32,303 bases of DNA from an uncultured Opitutales bacterium (GTDB lineage: Bacteria > Verrucomicrobiota > Verrucomicrobiia > Opitutales > Intestinicryptomonadaceae). The DNA is taken from NCBI GenBank assembly GCA_944389175.1, contig CALXLK010000017.1, positions 1-32,303 on the forward strand. Direction: 5' to 3'. Both the position numbers and the translations under genes were made by a program. Below the pieces are notes generated by a model. It ran no database searches and was not told where the DNA came from. It saw only the letters and a program-made list of their open reading frames with translations. How positions within the stretch are numbered: position 1 is the stretch's first letter; the number at the start of each line of letters is the position of its first letter. Positions 29,445 to 32,303 of the stretch are shown in pieces.

Positions 29445-32006
29445 TTAGTCCTTGTTGGTTGAAAGTTTTTTTCTGGCGATCTCAGCGGCGGGAAGTGCGT
29501 ACTTTACAATCAGCTCGTACGCAGCCTTGGCGTCGCGCTGCATCGACCTTTCTTCAAGCGATTGCGCCAAATTCAAAAGCGAACGTCCCAGCCAATACTT
29601 TGCCACCTCGTCGTCTGGGCGGGAATTCAAAAGCGCGTTCGCCGTCAGCCAAGAGACTTCGTCGGCCTCTTCCCTCTTGCCGGCCTTGGCCAGGGCGAAG
29701 GCCCATTTGTAGGCGGCTTCCGCCTTTGCCGGAACGGGTATGCCCGGCAGCGAATACAGGCGCTCGTAGATTGCCGCGGCATCGCCGGATCGCGCCGGCT
29801 GTGTCAAGGTGCTGTCGCCGAGACCAAGCCAGGCCAAATAGATTTCCGGATGCTTGTCAAAGCGGTTTATAATCTCATTATAGAGTTTGCGCGCGTCGGA
29901 AAACGAGTTGAGCAGACGCAAAATAGCCGCCTGGGAAAGCCTGCAGTAAAAGTTTCGAGGATCGTCGGGATACTCGCTGCACAAGCTGTCAAGGAGCGAA
30001 AGGGCGCTTCTGTAGGAAGACATCGACGCCGTCTTCCTCATGTATTCGGCGGCGTCGAAAATGGCTTGGTAGCGCAGCGGCGAGGCCTTGTCCTTGGCCA
30101 GCTGAAGGCAGAGTTCGCACGCCTTGTCAAAACGCCCATCCGAGGCCTCAACCCTGGCCTGGTACAAATACGACAAGGGCGCGGCCGCTGTATTTGGGAA
30201 ATCGCCTCTAATCCGTTCATAAACCTCGATAGATCTGGGCGCGAGGGCGTCCCCGCTTTTTTGCAGGCACAAGGCCTTCAACAGAAGCGCGTTTGCGGCA
30301 ATTTCATCGGCGGTTTTTCCCCCTTTTGTGTCTTCGGCGCTCGCCATGTCTACGACGTTGTCGCAATAGTCGATTGTGCGGGCGTAATTTCCGGAAGAGT
30401 CGGATATGACAGCCCTGACCCACATCATGCGCGTCTTTAGAAGCGACGGGACATCGGGCGTTGCTATAGTCTTTTCTATCCTGTCGAGGGCCTTTTGAGT
30501 CCTGCCGCCCTGCCGGTAAAGGGATATAATGCGCCATTCCGCGCTCCAAAGCGCCTCCTCGGCGACGTTCTTAGAATAGGCATTGTCCAAAAATTCAACG
30601 GCCTTTGCCTCATCGCCCAAGTTTATGTAGGATTCCACTATCCTATTGAGCATGGCGCCGCGACGCTCGGGAAGCTTGTCGAAAATCTCCCGGTAAATCT
30701 TGGCCGACGTGGCGTAGTCTTTGTCGAAAAAATAGCACGAGGCCGATACGTACCGCGAATAAGCCTTGCTCTTGGGATCTTCGGCGAGATCGCCGAGCTT
30801 GTCCATGTAGGAGGCCGCGAGCCTGTATTGCGGCGAGTCGGACGTAAATGCGCCCCAGGCCAGTATTCGATACGCCCCGCTTTTTAAGTCGGAGTCGGGA
30901 TACCTGTCTATTAACTGCTGCGCATAGGCGATGGCGCCGGTCCTGTCGTCTTTTTTTACTGCGGCTTTGGAAAGCTCCAGCAGGACAAAATCCTTATTTT
31001 TGACGGGGGAATTTTCCAAAATGTACTTTAAGAACGACTCCACCTCGTCGGCGTTGGCCCTTCGGTTCGACGTCACCAGAGAAACCGAAAAACGCGCCAC
31101 GTCGGCGCTCGACGTGCTGCGCAGTATATTCTTAAGCATTGAAATTTGCCTGATGGGATTTTTCGTCATCGAGGCGCTGATTATCTTGAGCTCGTCCTTG
31201 TCTATTTCCGGCGCCAGTGATATTTCAAGCTGCTGGTTGACGACGTCTAAAGCCTGGTCGTCCTTGCCGAGCCTAAAAAGCACGGCTGCGTACTGCTTGG
31301 CAATCTGGAACCCCTCTACCGTGCCCATTAGAACCGACATCTTCGATTTTAAGTCCTCCTCGAGCTTTGAAAGCTCTTCCTTGGAAAGCGGGGAGGCCAA
31401 TTTCGACAGGTTTGCGCCCACCTCGGCATCGGCGGCGGCAAGCGAGTTTTTTGCCATGGCCTTGGCCTTGTCAAATTCGGCTATGGCGTCGGCGTTCTTG
31501 CCGGCCTCAAAAAGCGCATATCCGCGCGCAATGTGCAGCCACGCGCGCAAATTCTCCGGAACGGCGCTTTCGTCTATATGGTCAAGCCCCGATCTCGATA
31601 TGTCAGCCCTGCCCAACCCGGCGTCGATTAGCGCCTTGCGGATTCTATACGCAGGCCCCGAGCCGTCTTTTATCCGGCTAAAAACTTCGTCGGCATTTTT
31701 ATACTCGCCGAGGGCTATCAGGGAATCGAGAAGGAGCGTATTTATGTTGTCCGAGTTAGCCAACTGCGGGCTTTTTTTAATATTGTCCTCCAAGATCGAT
31801 TTCGCAAGGGTCGGCATTCCCGCATTTATGGCCGCCTTGGCCGATTCCGACAGAAGCATCTCATTTTCTTTGCTGGTGTCGATTCCCGCGGTAAAGGGCG
31901 CCTGTTTCTTTAGTGTAGGGCTAGCTGCGTTTGTCTCGGCTCCCAGAGCCCCAAAGGCCGCACAGAGCGCAACGGCAATCACCGCGGTTGTCAATCTTAA
32001 TAGCAT
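29445..32006 (-). CDS. large exported TPR-repeat protein
   Basis: The 853-residue protein has a signal peptide (MLLRLTTAVIAVALCAAFGA, cleavage near GAETNA) and is then almost wholly alpha-helical. Many 34-residue TPR-like units are recognisable, for example AWLHIARGYALFEAGKNADA, SCYFFDKDYATSAKIYREIF and AAPLSYLYQARVEASDGRFD. Such scaffolds bind partner proteins in the periplasm. It heads an operon with exbB (1-bp gap), exbD and the TonB-slot gene, so it probably works with that energy-coupled complex. ATG 32006 is chosen; an in-frame TTG at 32012 overlaps the promoter. No Shine-Dalgarno is present. Confidence 0.9.
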   Translation of the reverse strand: MLLRLTTAVIAVALCAAFGALGAETNAASPTLKKQAPFTAGIDTSKENEMLLSESAKAAINAGMPTLAKSILEDNIKKSPQLANSDNINTLLLDSLIALGEYKNADEVFSRIKDGSGPAYRIRKALIDAGLGRADISRSGLDHIDESAVPENLRAWLHIARGYALFEAGKNADAIAEFDKAKAMAKNSLAAADAEVGANLSKLASPLSKEELSKLEEDLKSKMSVLMGTVEGFQIAKQYAAVLFRLGKDDQALDVVNQQLEISLAPEIDKDELKIISASMTKNPIRQISMLKNILRSTSSADVARFSVSLVTSNRRANADEVESFLKYILENSPVKNKDFVLLELSKAAVKKDDRTGAIAYAQQLIDRYPDSDLKSGAYRILAWGAFTSDSPQYRLAASYMDKLGDLAEDPKSKAYSRYVSASCYFFDKDYATSAKIYREIFDKLPERRGAMLNRIVESYINLGDEAKAVEFLDNAYSKNVAEEALWSAEWRIISLYRQGGRTQKALDRIEKTIATPDVPSLLKTRMMWVRAVISDSSGNYARTIDYCDNVVDMASAEDTKGGKTADEIAANALLLKALCLQKSGDALAPRSIEVYERIRGDFPNTAAAPLSYLYQARVEASDGRFDKACELCLQLAKDKASPLRYQAIFDAAEYMRKTASMSSYRSALSLLDSLCSEYPDDPRNFYCRLSQAAILRLLNSFSDARKLYNEIINRFDKHPEIYLAWLGLGDSTLTQPARSGDAAAIYERLYSLPGIPVPAKAEAAYKWAFALAKAGKREEADEVSWLTANALLNSRPDDEVAKYWLGRSLLNLAQSLEERSMQRDAKAAYELIVKYALPAAEIARKKLSTNKD

Positions 32007-32012
32007 TGTCAA

Positions 32013-32041
32013 AATATCTTATTTTAGTGTGTTTTTTTCAA
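32013..32041 (-). promoter_or_regulatory. TPR-exb operon promoter, -10 adjacent to start
   Basis: On the minus strand TTGAAA (32036-32041), a 17-bp spacer and GATATT (32013-32018) form a promoter whose -10 ends 6 bp before the ATG at 32006. No ribosome site fits between them, so a leaderless mRNA is predicted. Confidence 0.55.
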
Positions 32042-32128
32042 GCATAATCTCAATGGCACAGGTCAAATGCAGTTGGTGCGCCGTTTAAACATCAAACAAC
32101 ACATTGCCAACCAATCCAACATATATTC

Positions 32129-32157
32129 TTGACAACAAAATGTCGCAAAAGTATCAA
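32129..32157 (+). promoter_or_regulatory. plus-strand sigma70-type promoter
   Basis: A consensus -35 TTGACA (32129-32134) is followed after 17 bp by TATCAA (32152-32157). Initiation near 32164 would give a leader of about 120 bases before the ATG at 32283. The leader has a weak hairpin followed by T6 near 32185-32197 that could attenuate. Confidence 0.5.
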
Positions 32158-32282
32158 GAGGGGGCTATCATCTGAGTGATGGGCTCATTTTTTAGCATAT
32201 TTTGCTTAAAAATCGCGAATTAAATACTCCAGAGCATAAAAGCTAAAGGAGTTAGACAAGCGGTTTAAGGAATGTAGAGTAG

Positions 32283-32303
32283 ATGTTTTTCGACCAAGAA
32301 AAG
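32283..32303 (+). CDS. possible gene start cut by window edge
   Basis: An ATG at 32283 opens a frame of seven codons (MFFDQEK) that runs off the window. It lies downstream of the consensus promoter at 32129, but no strong Shine-Dalgarno is visible. No function can be inferred. Confidence 0.2.

Noticed and set aside
30931..32088. 385-codon plus-strand open frame opposite the TPR gene
   Set aside because: Ser/Ala-rich antisense shadow; the TPR gene on the other strand has repeats, a signal peptide and operon context.

Overview
The window looks like chromosome of a free-replicating Gram-negative bacterium, most likely a member of the Verrucomicrobiota (Opitutae-like). This is an inference from gene content: a pyrH-frr-proB block, SufT, Mpl peptidoglycan recycling, an ExbB/ExbD module fused to a TPR operon, many secreted esterases, and moderately GC-rich coding DNA with unusually heavy use of the Ile codon ATA. 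I see no phage, IS element, integrase, CRISPR array or replication origin. Two tRNA genes are present.

Region 1 (about 160-10,700, minus strand) is a nearly unbroken head-to-tail run. From an extended -10 promoter near 10,693 it reads: secreted esterase, metallo-beta-lactamase-fold hydrolase, ribD, SAM methyltransferase, M16 peptidase, pyrH, frr, proB, sufT, an orphan periplasmic binding protein and finally tRNA-Gly(GCC), closed by a strong hairpin terminator. Gaps are 1-73 bp, so pyrimidine, ribosome-recycling, proline, riboflavin and Fe-S functions probably share transcripts.

Region 2 (10,640-14,550) starts with a strange homopolymer-rich, strand-asymmetric spacer. Then come two more paralogous secreted esterases with their own terminator, a small Cys-rich membrane protein, tRNA-Ile(CAU) and a DUF456 membrane protein.

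Region 3 (14,690-17,640, plus strand) holds an unrecognised 172-residue protein, argS, and a PduO-type cobalamin adenosyltransferase. It ends in a strong terminator and a decayed direct repeat.

Region 4 (17,800-27,570) is organised around a divergent promoter at 21,768-21,848. To the left run mutL and a secreted glycosidase-like protein. To the right run a two-domain SGNH plus alpha/beta-hydrolase esterase, mpl and a small membrane protein, followed by hisI and dnaN. MutL has lost the endonuclease motif usual in bacteria without MutH.

Region 5 (27,676-32,006, minus strand) is a four-gene envelope energy-transduction operon: a large exported TPR protein, ExbB, ExbD and an anchored periplasmic protein in the TonB slot. 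Window ends hold only fragments.

Two themes stand out. One is a set of four exported esterases (five alpha/beta or SGNH catalytic domains) plus a glycosidase-like protein, suggesting deacylation of plant or host polysaccharide. The other is a set of promoters whose -10 box lies only 6-9 bp from the start codon with no Shine-Dalgarno, suggesting leaderless mRNAs.
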